This document shows, one piece after another, positions 44,796-55,750 of a stretch of DNA of 64,000 nucleotides. This DNA comes from Hysterangium stoloniferum (lineage: Eukaryota > Basidiomycota > Agaricomycetes > Hysterangiales > Hysterangiaceae). The stretch is from assembly GCA_015178975.1 (NCBI GenBank), contig WHVD01000074.1, positions 62,001 through 126,000 on the forward strand. The letters run 5' to 3'. How positions within the stretch are numbered: the stretch's first letter is position 1; every line of letters starts with the position of its first letter. A model generated the notes under the pieces. The model was not told where the DNA came from, ran no database searches, and saw only the letters and a program-made list of their open reading frames with translations. A program made the translations under genes and the position numbers.

Positions 44796-45054
44796 CTTCT
44801 ATTTTATGACTCAGCAATGATGCCCATGGACCCACCAAGGAGAATTAACTTATATGACAAGCTTAGGAACCCTTGCTACGCTGCAGGGCGGTTGTTTCCC
44901 GACCGGCCCCACAACTTTGCTGTGGGCTCCAGCTTGTTGGGGGGCAAAGCCTTCCAACCCCCCCCCCCCCCCCCCCCCCACATCAACCACTGTTAAGCAT
45001 ATCTGGGGTTCTTTGTTATTTTAGAATGGAAAGCATTCTAAGAATGGAACAAAA

Positions 45055-45700
45055 GGAGTCAACAGTTACAAAAGGAGTCAATTACAAAAGGAGTCAATGG
45101 TTACAAAGGAGTCAAAGGTTACAAAGGAGTCAACAGTTACAAAGGAATCAACAGTTACAAAGGAATCAACAGTTACAAAGGAATCAACAGTGACAAAGGA
45201 ATCAATGGTTACAAAGGAATCAACGGTTACAAAGGAATCAACGGTTACAAAGGAATCAACGGTTACAAAGGAATCAACGGTTACAAAGGAATCAACGGTT
45301 ACAAAGGAATCAACGGTTACAAAGGAATCAACGGTTACAAAGGAATCAACGGTTACAAAGGAATCAACGGTTACAAAGGAATCAACGGTTACAAAGGAAT
45401 CAACGGTTACAAAGGAATCAACGGTTACAAAGGAATCAACGGTTACAAAGGAATCAACGGTTACAAAGGAATCAACGGTTACAAAGGAATCAACGGTTAC
45501 AAAGGAATCAACGGTTACAAAGGAATCAACGGTTACAAAGGAATCAACGGTTACAAAGGAATCAACGGTTACAAAGGAATCAACGGTTACAAAGGAATCA
45601 ACGGTTACAAAGGAATCAACGGTTACAAAGGAATCAACAATTACAAAAGGAATCAAAGGTTATAAAAGAAGTCAATGGTTACAAAGGAGTCAAAAGTTAT
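45055..45700. repeat. 18-bp minisatellite, about 34 units
   Basis: Unit GGTTACAAAGGAATCAAC, nearly perfect in the centre and diverged at both edges. Because the unit is a multiple of three and lacks stops in some frames, both strands show ~200-codon open frames (VTKEST and VTVDSF repeats) that are almost certainly not genes. Confidence 0.95.
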
Positions 45701-45714
45701 AAAGGCTGAATTAT

Positions 45715-46020
45715 TGATTCAACTTAATGTATTTTATTTTGATTTAATGTATCTAATTTTGATTTATTGTATTTTATTTTGATTTAATATATTTATTTTG
45801 ATTTATTGTATCCCATTTTGATTTACTGTATTTTATTTTGATTTATTGTATTTTATTTTGATGTACTGTATTTTATTTTGATTTATTATATCGTTTTTGG
45901 ATTCACTGGATTTGAATTTGATTTATCTTATTTTATTTTCAATTATTATTTTTTCTTCATGATTTATCACATTTTATTTTCATTTATTGTATTTTATTTG
46001 AATTATTATGATTTTATTGA
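45715..46020. repeat. AT-rich degenerate tandem repeat
   Basis: About 15 imperfect units of TGATTTATTGTATTTTATTT. It borders the 18-bp minisatellite. Confidence 0.75.
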
Positions 46021-46099
46021 GATTTTCCCGGAAATCCTTATAGACCTCCCTCAGGGATATGGGATCCTTCTCCAGAGAACTGGCCTCAAAATTCCTCCA

Positions 46100-46510
46100 T
46101 TGAAGGCCATGGGAAATGTGCCCATGTGTAGCATGGGAAATGGTTATGTGAAGGGCACAGGAAATGGTCCCATGAACAGCATGGGAAATGGTTATGTGAA
46201 CAGTGTGTGAGAGAGTCATGGGAAATATCTCCATTAGGGTGTGTGAACTGGGTCCATAAATGTGAGAAATACTTCCACACGTGTAACAATACTCCTGTGG
46301 CATTGCAAAATACCTCCATGCACCTGATATAATACTCCCACGCATGTCAAAATACTCCCACATGTGCAATAATACCTCCGCGCATCACAAAATACTTCTG
46401 CATGTGACAGAATACTTCCACGCCTGTTACAAAATACTCCTGTGGCATTAAAAATACTCCTGTGAGTGCAGAAAAACTCCCACAGCACTATGAAATACTC
46501 CTGTGAGTGC
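46100..46510. repeat. Degenerate minisatellites
   Basis: First GGAAATGGTTATGTGAA-type units (about 46100-46210), then units of the form AAAATACTCC(C/T)(A/G)(C/T)G(C/T)ATG (about 46265-46510). No gene seen. Confidence 0.6.
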
Positions 46511-46859
46511 AGAAATGCACCTGTGCACTAATAAGAGAATTTGGGCACTCCACACCCTCACAAATCAGGCACCTCTGGTACCTAAAAACACCCACCACCT
46601 ACTGTACAACTTTACTTTATATGATCTTGGTGATCTTTACTATTTTATCTACTGAGGTATAAGGTATGTAAGTTAAAACTGCAAAACATTGGATACATTT
46701 TGTGAGTCACTGTAACAGTCATAGTGTTCCCTCTGGCAAGACTGTCTTTCCAGCTCACAATTGACCTGCTGGGTTGCCATCTTCAGGCTCAACAGCTCTA
46801 GGATCTTCAGCACCTTGGTAAGCCAGATCACCACAGTGTTATTGGAAGTGTATTTGAGA

Positions 46860-47246
46860 TGCAGGATATTGCAGTAGTAAGCAAAAGGTCTTGTATGGTA
46901 TGTAAGAATGATGATAAGAATGAGTGGTGGTATGTGAAGAGTGATGTGAAGAGTGAAGTCCACACAACAAACAACAGTGTGGAACAACAATTTGTAGCAA
47001 CAAGATCAAAGCCTAGCTTTGGTGAATGGTAGCTAACTGTGATCCATTTATGTTAATTTTTCAGTGGTGCTGTTCCTAGACTGTATAACTTTCCATTTGT
47101 CTGAGTAGGTGATGGTTAACTCATTGTAAATGGATGAGTACTACAATACATGAATCATCCTTATATAGCCCAGTAACTGCTTACTAATAACCCCTATATG
47201 GTTTGAGTCCTTGCTGCTCGCTTACCCGAATTCCCAAAATATAACA
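46860..47246 (-). mobile_element. TRIM remnant (internal part and one LTR)
   Basis: 46860-47050 matches the internal region of the TRIM at 39400-39569 (GAGTGGTGGTATGTGAAGAG). 47051-47246 is a 196-bp LTR of the same family (TGTTAATTTTTC...AATATAACA). The other LTR is not found. Confidence 0.7.
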
Positions 47247-47251
47247 ATCTC

Positions 47252-47670
47252 ACCAAAAGATATAGTGTGCTTTGGGTCAGGAATTGCAGATATTGACTGT
47301 CGAGGCTCAAAAAATCTTCAAATTCCGACATTGAATCTCACTGTGGTGCCGCGCACTGCTGTGCCACGAAAAGTGGACAATTGCCGTGAATATGCATTTT
47401 GGCTTCAAACTAAAACATAGCTATATTTTGAATGTTAATACTCAAAATACCATTTTAAATGATATATACTCTTAAAAAGTGGCTAATTCACAATTTTAAA
47501 CATTAAAACCCAGTCTTAAAGTAAATTAGCAGAGCCCCAGTAGACATCTGATATATTATGAAGAATATCTACAAAACTATTTTTATTTTATGCTAGTTAA
47601 ATGCGTATTTGAGGGCATTTTGAGGTGTTCGCGGCAGTCGCGACACCCTGCGCGGCACTTTCGCATGGCC
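47252..47670 (-). repeat. Interspersed repeat R1, CpG-rich copy
   Basis: Inverse match to 62620-62900 and to the left segment at 12280-12649. At 47625-47670 it keeps CpGs in TTCGCGGCAGTCGCGACA that are TG or CA in the 12.3-kb copy. Confidence 0.75.
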
Positions 47671-48152
47671 CCAATTAGCCTAACCAAAGAATTATTAAAA
47701 TTCGGTTGCTCATTAAAATTCGGAAAAAAACTGAACACAAAGACATAGTCGAAAGGGCCTGTGGCTATACATGATAAGCACTCCATGGCTACCATCTACT
47801 GCATCTATCCACAGATGTCACCTCAACTGACGGAAAAACTGGATTGCCCTGAACTCTAGCGCTCAAGAACTCGGAAGTTACCACATTAATGCGGTGGCTG
47901 ATTGTCAATGCATTCCCAACTGCCATGTATTTTCTGCGGTAGATGAAGTAAAGAATAAGTGGTAAAGTAACTTGGGAGTATCCTGCCTGTATTATTGAAG
48001 AAGGATAAGTGGGCCTTCAAGTTACTCAAAAGAACAGGATGGAGCGGTGCAGGAGCACTGCCACAATACTATACCTGGAAATCACTTTCCGGCTAATTGC
48101 ACCTTATCAGCGCAGCGTCCCCTTTCAGTATGACTACAGCCCTTACCCACCA

Positions 48153-48838
48153 ATGTCCACTTCAAACGGGACGACTCTGAGCAGCCACGATATCGTACCG
48201 GCTCAAACCCTCCTACAAGGGGTTGAGTGGTTACAGCCCCTAGTTTCTCCAGCTGCATTGAGCTCAGAAGAACGAGAGGAGATCATTGACGCAGGAATAA
48301 GGGAAAGGTTCCGGGAGAAGCTGAGAGAAAGATGGAGCTGTATCAAAGACGGACACGATTTATGTTACCAAAATCCTGAAGACGACCAGCACGTGCCACT
48401 GTCAGACGAAGATGTACAAGTTTGGGTGGAGGAATTGGTGCGCAAACTGAAATATCCTTTTATGTACACTGTTGAAAAAGCCGATATTGTCAGTGTCAAG
48501 GAGAGACAAATTGCCATGACCCACCAAAGATGATTAAGATGCGAGGGAGATTCAGCAGCACTACATCAAACCTCAGTCAATATGGTAGTCATGACGTGGA
48601 CTGGGGAGTGGTCTCACTGCCTGATGAGAAATCTTCAAGTATTGAAATTGGCCCCGGGTACTACTGTGGAGCCGGTTTGGAAAGGATTGGGATGAAAGTG
48701 CTTTCCAACGGAAAGAAAGCATCGCTGATGGCAAAGTTGATGATATACGAGCGAATTGCACGTGGATCATATCGAGACGATAAGGCCGTTGACAAGTTTC
48801 TACACAAGTATCTCACGCTGTCAGGACTGGAAAAATAA
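48153..48838 (+). CDS. Hypothetical protein, two exons
   Basis: Exon 1 from MSTSNGTTLSSHDIVPAQ (48153-48488) and exon 2 (48530-48838) join in phase 0 if a 41-bp GTCAGT...CAAAG intron is removed, giving about 214 residues. The protein is hydrophilic, with charged helical stretches (EEREEIIDAGIRERFREKLRERW) and a Gly-rich GPGYYCGAGLERIG segment. I do not recognise the family. An in-frame ATG further upstream (48009) would extend it by 48 residues. The next gene begins 120 bp downstream in the same orientation and its frame is open further upstream than its first ATG, so the two could be one gene with another intron. Confidence 0.5.
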
Positions 48839-48956
48839 TCCAAGAGTGTGCTGATTTAATGAGGTAGAGATAGTTCTGCGTTTCATTGAGATACACTCGA
48901 AATACCGATGTGTTTCTAGACCAACATACCCGGGTCGAATTCGGGAACAAGCGGGA

Positions 48957-50146
48957 ATGGTTTTGACGGGGTTTCGGCAAGCTACACCTGACATACATCG
49001 GAGGAACAAAGGTCCCACTGCTGAGCTTATAGCAGCTTTGGGTTTTGCTGTGGCATGCTGCCCCGGCGCCCGTTGGCCAGTGGGAGGTGCGTCAACCGCA
49101 ATTACGTCATCGCTTTATAATACTGTAACCAAGTCACCACTACACACCAACTTCGATGAGATTGCATCAACATTTATCCTACAAATCATCCAATATCTAT
49201 TATGCTTTCAACATCCCTCCCTCGTTTCCGGCCTCGGGTATATCGTCGAATTGATCCTCCACGTGCGTCAGCTGTCTGTAGAGGAGCTCTCCGCCATCAG
49301 AGGCTACTTAGAATTTTGGTTCCAAAAGTGTGTCGCGCGATCACATATTTTCTTCCGCTAAAAAAAGCTATAACAGACCAGATCTTGAGTACCTACCATA
49401 TTATATGCATCTTCTCATGCCTTGCATCCACGAAGATGCATGGTTTCGAGATATTGCTGGAGATATATTGAAAGTTATAGTGGACGATACAAACAACAAT
49501 ATAGCGTCCTTGACACTGCATATCGATTTATACACCTCAGAATCACTGTGGAATGATATCTCCTCCCTGCAAGACTTCTTCGACGACAGCACGCTTCGCA
49601 TCACTCACATCAACCACCTGAATGTGATCTCTTCGTTCATTGGGCCCCTCCTACGGTATGTTTACAATGTGTTACCTTCCAGCATGGTCTCACGTCTGCA
49701 TATGAAACTATCCTACCAGCCTGATTCTTACACACACGAGCCCTAATTGGCCGTTCCTGGCGTCTGGCGAGGGACTAATGGAGGTCACTCTGATGCTGAT
49801 AGCTGGATCTTCCGACATCGACTCCGCTTGTACCACAGTGCGCAACCTCAATATCATCGCCATTCTCGCTCGTCTTCTTCCACATTGTGATACAATGCGC
49901 GGCTCAATCAACGATCACCGTCTCGGTAACCTCTTTCAACGATTAAACCTCATGGCTCATTCCTTCCTTTGCGTCATCGCCACACCTTTTACTGGTGTGT
50001 CGGTAACGTCTAATTCGTACTCCACATCAGTGTTAGCGAAACATGGATGGCCTGCCGATGGTCTTGCACTATCCATTCAGCCCGATATATATTCATTTCT
50101 TTCGGATAACGCCAACACATCTCATCCGAACCAAGAGGAAGGATAG
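48957..50146 (+). CDS. Hypothetical protein, three exons, apparently intact
   Basis: Exons 48957-49327, 49377-49655 and 49720-50146 with introns of 49 bp (GTGTGT...AACAG) and 64 bp (GTATGT...ACCAG) join in frame to 358 codons. The sequence is rich in hydrophobic helices (for example FILQIIQYLLCFQHPSL, IVELILHVRQLSVEEL, LNIIAILARLLPHCD) and could be an all-helical cytosolic protein; no signal peptide, membrane topology or catalytic motif is evident. I do not recognise the family. The first exon stays open upstream to 48855, so the true start may lie in a further 5' exon. Normal CpG content and intact splice sites support a living host gene. Confidence 0.6.
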
Positions 50147-50392
50147 TCCCATCATTCCTTACTTATCTCGCTGTGTAACGGAATTTGAAAGTTGTAATAA
50201 AGCTACATAGTTTGCGCCAATTTAAGAGAGCATACATTCACTTTTTACCATCGTCGCGTGCTCTGCAGCTTCTTCATGGCACGTTGAATAATTTTACCAA
50301 GCGCTAGTCGTAGGTATAATCTCATCCGATCAATTATCGACAACCACTTCAAAGGAATACCACTGGGAGGTCTCAAAAATAAGGGCTCTCGC

Positions 50393-51289
50393 TTGCCTCA
50401 TATAACTGAAATCAATGCATTCCTGAACGCTGGGATCACTTGTATCACCTCCACAACACATAAAGACCTCACTCATCACTTGACCGCCTGCTCACAACTC
50501 TACCTCTTTCCACCACCATCACCACATGCTCCCGAAACATGTCGACGACCCTTGAAGTTGTCCAAATCATCCTGGCGGCCGTTGGCGATTTTACCATCCC
50601 CATCGAATCACTTATCTCCACTGTCATCGTTCTTTCACTCGAATGCATAGCGAAAGCCGACCACAATGATAAGACAGGTAGCCGTGATACGGCGGGCGTG
50701 GCTAGTTTCTTCTGGGCTCTGTGAGGGTTTACAGGCTGGCAGAGGAGGGTGATGAGGGCGTCCAGGCGAGGCTTGTCAACTTTTTGAAGGGTACAAAAGC
50801 TAGTGAGGCGGGGGAGCAGTGGCTTGTGAGGGATGTGAAAAGGGGTGGTGGAATACCTTGCCCATATTAGGTGACGTGGCCCAGGGATATTTGGAATGGT
50901 GGGTGGACGGCGCTTCAGTCACGGACCCTCAATGTTGACACGTTGTTTTACGAAGGGCCTAATATCCCTCCTACTGTCAGTGATACATCCCAAATTGTTC
51001 AGGATATACTAGCCGGAGATGCGCCAAAGCCCTCTCCCCCGCCCGACCTCTTCGCAGTCATTAAAGCCACCAGGGATATCTTAACCTGCAACGCTTCGCG
51101 GCTTCGCTCTGGCACGATGTCCATGTCGATTTCCCTAGAACTATTGCCGCGGACGACATGTTGTGCCTCATGAATAATGATGCGGAAGAAACCTCGCGTT
51201 GGGCCAGCCGGAAGGCGGCGTTCAGGAGCGTCGTAGAGAACGCAGAGAGGAGGTCCTCCTTGCTGCTGGGGTTTTTGTGTTCACCGTGT
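50393..51289 (+). pseudogene. Probable host pseudogene, family unknown
   Basis: Consecutive plus-strand frames look coding: MSTTLEVVQIILAAVGDFTI from 50539; VYRLAEEGDEGVQARLVNFL from about 50728; a stop near 50870; VTWPRDIWNGGWTALQSRTL to KATRDIL at about 51080; then, after a one-base frame change, QRFAALWHDVHVDFPRTIA to a TAG at about 51290. Some breaks may be introns, but the TAG and the frame change without splice signals suggest decay. No domain is recognised. Confidence 0.4.
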
Positions 51290-52568
51290 TAGTTGGCGTT
51301 GTCGTTGATTCTTTTCTTCATTTTTAATACGCGGCCATCGAGGCGATGGATGAGGCGGGGGGAGATCATATCGATGTGTGATATATCATTCCCGATTCCT
51401 GTTTGGTGCTGAAACGGATGAGGACAAGTTCTTTTTTATAACCTCTCCTCCCCCTAACCGTTTACGTTAGCAAAGATGTTCTCACCGGCTCTTAGAAGTT
51501 GACTATCATGTTTTCATGTCCTCGTCATATCTCTCGGCGTTCTGACTTGTCTATTCCAAGTACCCAATAAAATTAATAGACTTTTTCTTGTATATATCCT
51601 AAATGGCGAGTCATCTTCCTCATTCTTGGTCAAAAGTTCCTGTGTGGCTCCTGTTGTAATCCTGGCCAGCTTACCACATATGTCCTCACCCCTCAATCAT
51701 TCACTTTCCCGGAATTGATCCTCCGACCCGTGATGATGCAGTTGCTCACTAATGTATCCACCTGAGTTTTATTGATCTCTCGGGTAGCTATTCGACCATC
51801 GTAGCAAAGCATCTATCATACCTTACCTAACTGTATCCACCCTAGCGCTCCACAGCCTAAAAGATATCACATTGTCCCGTCTGTTATTGATCAAGAGAGG
51901 CTGATTAACGCCAACATTTTTGCGGGATCTAAACATGTGTAGAAGGCTAAAAACTAAAGTATGACCCCTTTCTTCCTCTTAATATCCCTAATCGATATTC
52001 GGTGTACAGCGATATGATAATTAGCCAGGGTAGAACGGCTAGCAACAGTGAGCGTCGACCTACTTGTACATTTCGATACGTGATACGGATATATTAGAAG
52101 TCCTAAAGACGAGCTAACCCGCCACGGTGAAATACAAAAATAGATGGGGTAGTATTAGTGAGAGAAAAGAAAAAGAGTAAATGTGAGAACCAGTGTGTAA
52201 TGTGGGGCGACACCGTGGACATGCTGCGCATTGATAAGTGCATGGAGATGAATGGACTTTTCTTGGAGTGTTATTGTACGGCATTGATTTTAATATCTTG
52301 GCAACCACCCTTTGCGACAGGGCTTTCATTGTTTTCTTCCGGGTTGAAATTGACATTTTCTATGCGAGGTGTCCATACTTACAAATAGTTTCCAACTGCA
52401 ATATATTACAACAGATTAAGATTTCTTCGTCTTTGATCTTAACAAGTATGAACCTAGTCCTTCCACATCGACTTCTTCCCAATGAAATAATCCGTTCATA
52501 TGCCTCCATTGCAAGTAGACTTCAGGCCTCGGAGTGGTTGCGGAAATTGTTAAAATGTGCCATTCCTT
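51290..52568. other. Intergenic region
   Basis: No convincing gene on either strand; open frames here overlap in ways typical of chance. It holds the 3' flank of the oxidoreductase gene, which ends at 52569 on the minus strand. Confidence 0.4.
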
Positions 52569-54527
52569 TCATTGACCAACGTCCGGCTCCATTGATTCCT
52601 CAGTTATTGACATGGAGAATGGTCTTGAGGTAGTGAGAAAGTAACGTGGGAACCACTCTGGTGCTTCCCATGTCTTGTCTAGGATATCAGACATTACGAT
52701 TTGAACTAAAGCTTCGGCACTGTGCGCCACCCATGTAATATGTTAGCATATTTCGAGGTAATGAGGACTTGGGACATACCAGCCATAAGCTCTAGGCATT
52801 CCATGACCTGTATAACCAGCTGCGATATATTGACCATCAATGCGACCACCCGTAACAGGGTCGATAACGGGGCCGACCTAGGAAGTAGTTATTGACGAGG
52901 ACCAATCAGATCGGATTGATACCCACAAACGGACTTCCCGATTCCGTATATCCCATTATTCCCGTCTATGCCTGAATGAGAACGTAGCAAGGAGCCCAAA
53001 CAAACAACCCACCCATTCCATGTCCGGCTCCCTACCTGCAGGAAACCACCCACTCGGATACACCTTCGGCAAGAACTCCCTCAAAGTCTTCGAAACCTTC
53101 ATATTTATCACCGAATCATCCGTCACTCCCCGCTCCAAACCTGGCGTGGCCGTTTCTCTTCCTCCACCCAGAATGACAAGCGGGTGCTCATTTGTTTCAT
53201 TCACGGGTCTAGGAAACCAATACTCATATCCATTATTAGCACTGTAACTAGGCGATTGAAGCTCATCCATTGTCACCCCAGCGCGAGTAGCTATGACTTG
53301 ACCGCGAGTGGGGACAATCCCATCCCTCCCTTGAGTGGGTGTCAGAAAAGGAAGGAGATACGGGGCGTAGGCGTTTGTAGCATGTATTATTGTGTGTGCG
53401 TGGACCTCACCGCGAGGAGTCGAAAGTTTCCACCGGCGAGGGAGTGAGATGTTGTGAGAAGGAGTGATTGGATAAATAGCAGTGACCGGTGTGTGTGTGT
53501 GAAGGGTAAGTTTAGAAGGGTGGGCGAGGCCGGCGAATTTCTCTGTTGATGTAAATGGTTTGCTGAAGCAAAATAAGAAAATAAACAAAGAATCGCTCAC
53601 TTTGTGCCACTTGAAAGAAATGAGTTACGGCTTTCAAGGGCCACAGATTGTGACCGGAATACCGTACGGATGCAACTCGAGGACCGTATAACTAAATCAG
53701 CGTTGTCGAGTGAGACACATCAATGTATAAATTGACGCTTTCAAAGTGTACCTCTGCTGTTTGATCCCCACTTAAGAAGTCAATCCCATCAATACCTATC
53801 CCGGCGAGTTTGGCGGCGTCATAATCCGCTTTGGCGTTCTTCTCTTCCTCCTCAGTGAAGAAGAGGTCGATATGTTGGCTGTAGACAAGGTCTACATCAT
53901 TCTCGACACCGTATGACTTGATGAAAGAGACAATATTGTCTGCTGTGTGGTTTTCTATTGCTAGACCCCTGATGGCATCGGATATACCATATTTAGCAGC
54001 GTTCGACCGTATACTTTGATAGATGCTTGGGGTAAGATGGCCCCCATTTCGTCCTGTCGTTCGAGTGGTTCAAAAATATCGTAAGCGCGGGGATAAGGAT
54101 ATGATATCGTACCGGTGGCGCCTGAACCTAAACACACAAATATTAAACATCAGAGCCTGCCGAACAAAGCCACATACTTACAAAAATCTCTAGCCTCCAA
54201 AACGACAACATTCATGCCCATATCCAAAGCGTTTAAAATATTAACCAAATGTACCGCCGCCCCAATGCCTGTAATACCTGATCCAATAATCGCGATATCT
54301 ACATCGGTCGTGAGTGATCCACGGCTGCCTTCTCTCGCAAGAGGATTTGCGTTGGGTGTCCCATGGGTCCAAAATGATTTTGTTGGGTGTTCATGTGGAA
54401 GAGAAACGGGATGTGAAAAGTTACAAGCGGTCTGAGAGAGTGAGAGGCGGTATTGTGGGTGGGAGGCCTGAGTGAGGGAGAAGGTAAAAGGTAAAGCTGC
54501 GAGGGGTAACCAGATGGGGGCCAACAT
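52569..54527 (-). CDS. FAD-dependent oxidoreductase (DAO family), seven exons
   Basis: Exons (minus strand) 54527-54182, 54127-54113, 54053-53752, 53691-53601, 53542-53013, 52877-52780 and 52719-52569 join in frame to 510 residues. The N-terminus MLAPIWLPLAALPFTFSL looks like a signal or membrane anchor. The Rossmann FAD motif is IAIIGSGITGIGAAVHL, followed by LEARDFCSGATGRNGGHL, a stretch typical of the family and partly encoded by a 15-nt exon. The C-terminal FAD-binding segment is GQYIAAGYTGHGMPRAYG. The family oxidises amines or amino acids (D-amino-acid oxidase fold), but the substrate cannot be told from sequence. Introns are 38-135 bp; one branch-point-like GCTAAC precedes the last acceptor. 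There is no damage anywhere, so the gene is probably functional. Neighbouring genes give no pathway hint. Confidence 0.9.
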
Positions 54528-55750
54528 CTATCCCAAAATATTTTTTTGAGAAAACAGTAGCGTATCTAGCAGTCCCCTGCCAAGGTTAGTGAACAGAAGT
54601 TGAGAATACACATAATAATCCATGTAATCACCTCCGGAGTCTGCTTTCAGATAGCTCGCACTACGACTTGTAAAATTAGTGAGTGAGGAAGAATTGGAGG
54701 GCAATATATTTACCTGAGCAGTGAGGTTCTGAAAAACTAGCGCTGTCTGTGTCGACTGATCTGGCACTGGTGGATTTGGAGAGAAGCCTGGGGGTAAAAC
54801 GACATTAGTATCTTACGCGACAACCGAGAATATGATCGACAGCACCACTTCACCTGCACGACAAAAGGCAAACAGGTTCGGACAGCCCCCACTCAACTCT
54901 CCAAAGATTTGGGCAGTGGATAGCCTGAGGTAAAACTACACGCCTTTAAATAGCGCCTAGATTCTGTCGAGAGCGCCCGCCCACGTAATCAGATCTAAAT
55001 GTTCAACGCATAACCCGCTGAGGATCTTCAAACGGATTCTTTAGGCTATGGAACGCGAATAATGAGCTTGGCAAGCGGGTCCGAGGTCTAGTATTTCATA
55101 GAGTCAAGAGTTTTCATTTGATATCAATAACCATCAAATCGATTATCTTTGGTTCTTATGATCTGCACATCGAGATTAATTCCTCTTTTAAATACTTTTA
55201 CATCAAAGTACATTCCAGTCTCTCCATAATTTCTGCACAGATTTTATCAGAGGGTAACAAGCATGGAATGATAGCGATTAATACAGTGTAAAAGTACACG
55301 TTGCCTCAAATTTACCTATTATGAATACTTCTGCCTGATCTCGAGAACTTATCGTAGCGTGCGAGCCCCGTACGATATTTTTTCAGTCATGCATTGAAAC
55401 CTGCACCTCTTCTCCTCTTCGCGTTCCCATCTTCGTAGACCCTACCATTTCTTGCAATTTTTTCGGTTACAGCCGCCTACGCTATAAGAATCGTTTGCTT
55501 TCCATTGTGAGTGTTTCCCCGTTTACATAGGGGTCTTTCGTCAATTCACAATTCTGAATTCAACTGATTGGTCGCTCAAATTGCACATGTAGGCAACTGC
55601 TTAAATGCCCTCATAGTGCAAGGAGCGTTGGCCAAATGCTCCATTATCTCGCAAGTACTTACAAAGGAAAAAATTAGGTATATTGATATTGCATGTGATT
55701 TTACGAGACTCACAATTTGTAAAATTTAACCGATACTCACTCCTTACAAT
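54528..55750. other. Upstream region of the oxidoreductase gene
   Basis: CpG-bearing unique sequence. No gene was recognised on either strand. The promoter of the oxidoreductase gene must lie at its left end. Confidence 0.4.

Noticed and set aside
45078-45702. ~200-codon open frames on both strands (VTKEST and VTVDSF repeats)
   Set aside because: They are a by-product of an 18-bp minisatellite whose unit length is a multiple of three and which lacks stops; no gene context.
48800-48875. An intron joining the two hypothetical genes at 48153-48838 and 48957-50146
   Set aside because: I could not find a donor and acceptor pair with matching phase and good consensus, so they are listed separately.
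48925-48950. tRNA B-box-like GGGTCGAATTC
   Set aside because: No A box or cloverleaf around it and it overlaps an open exon.
52956-53447. Plus-strand frames opposite the oxidoreductase exons
   Set aside because: Mirror frames of a well-supported seven-exon gene on the minus strand.
54528-54767. 79-codon frame directly upstream of the oxidoreductase start
   Set aside because: It ends in a stop immediately before the ATG at 54527 and has no family feature; probably chance or 5' leader.
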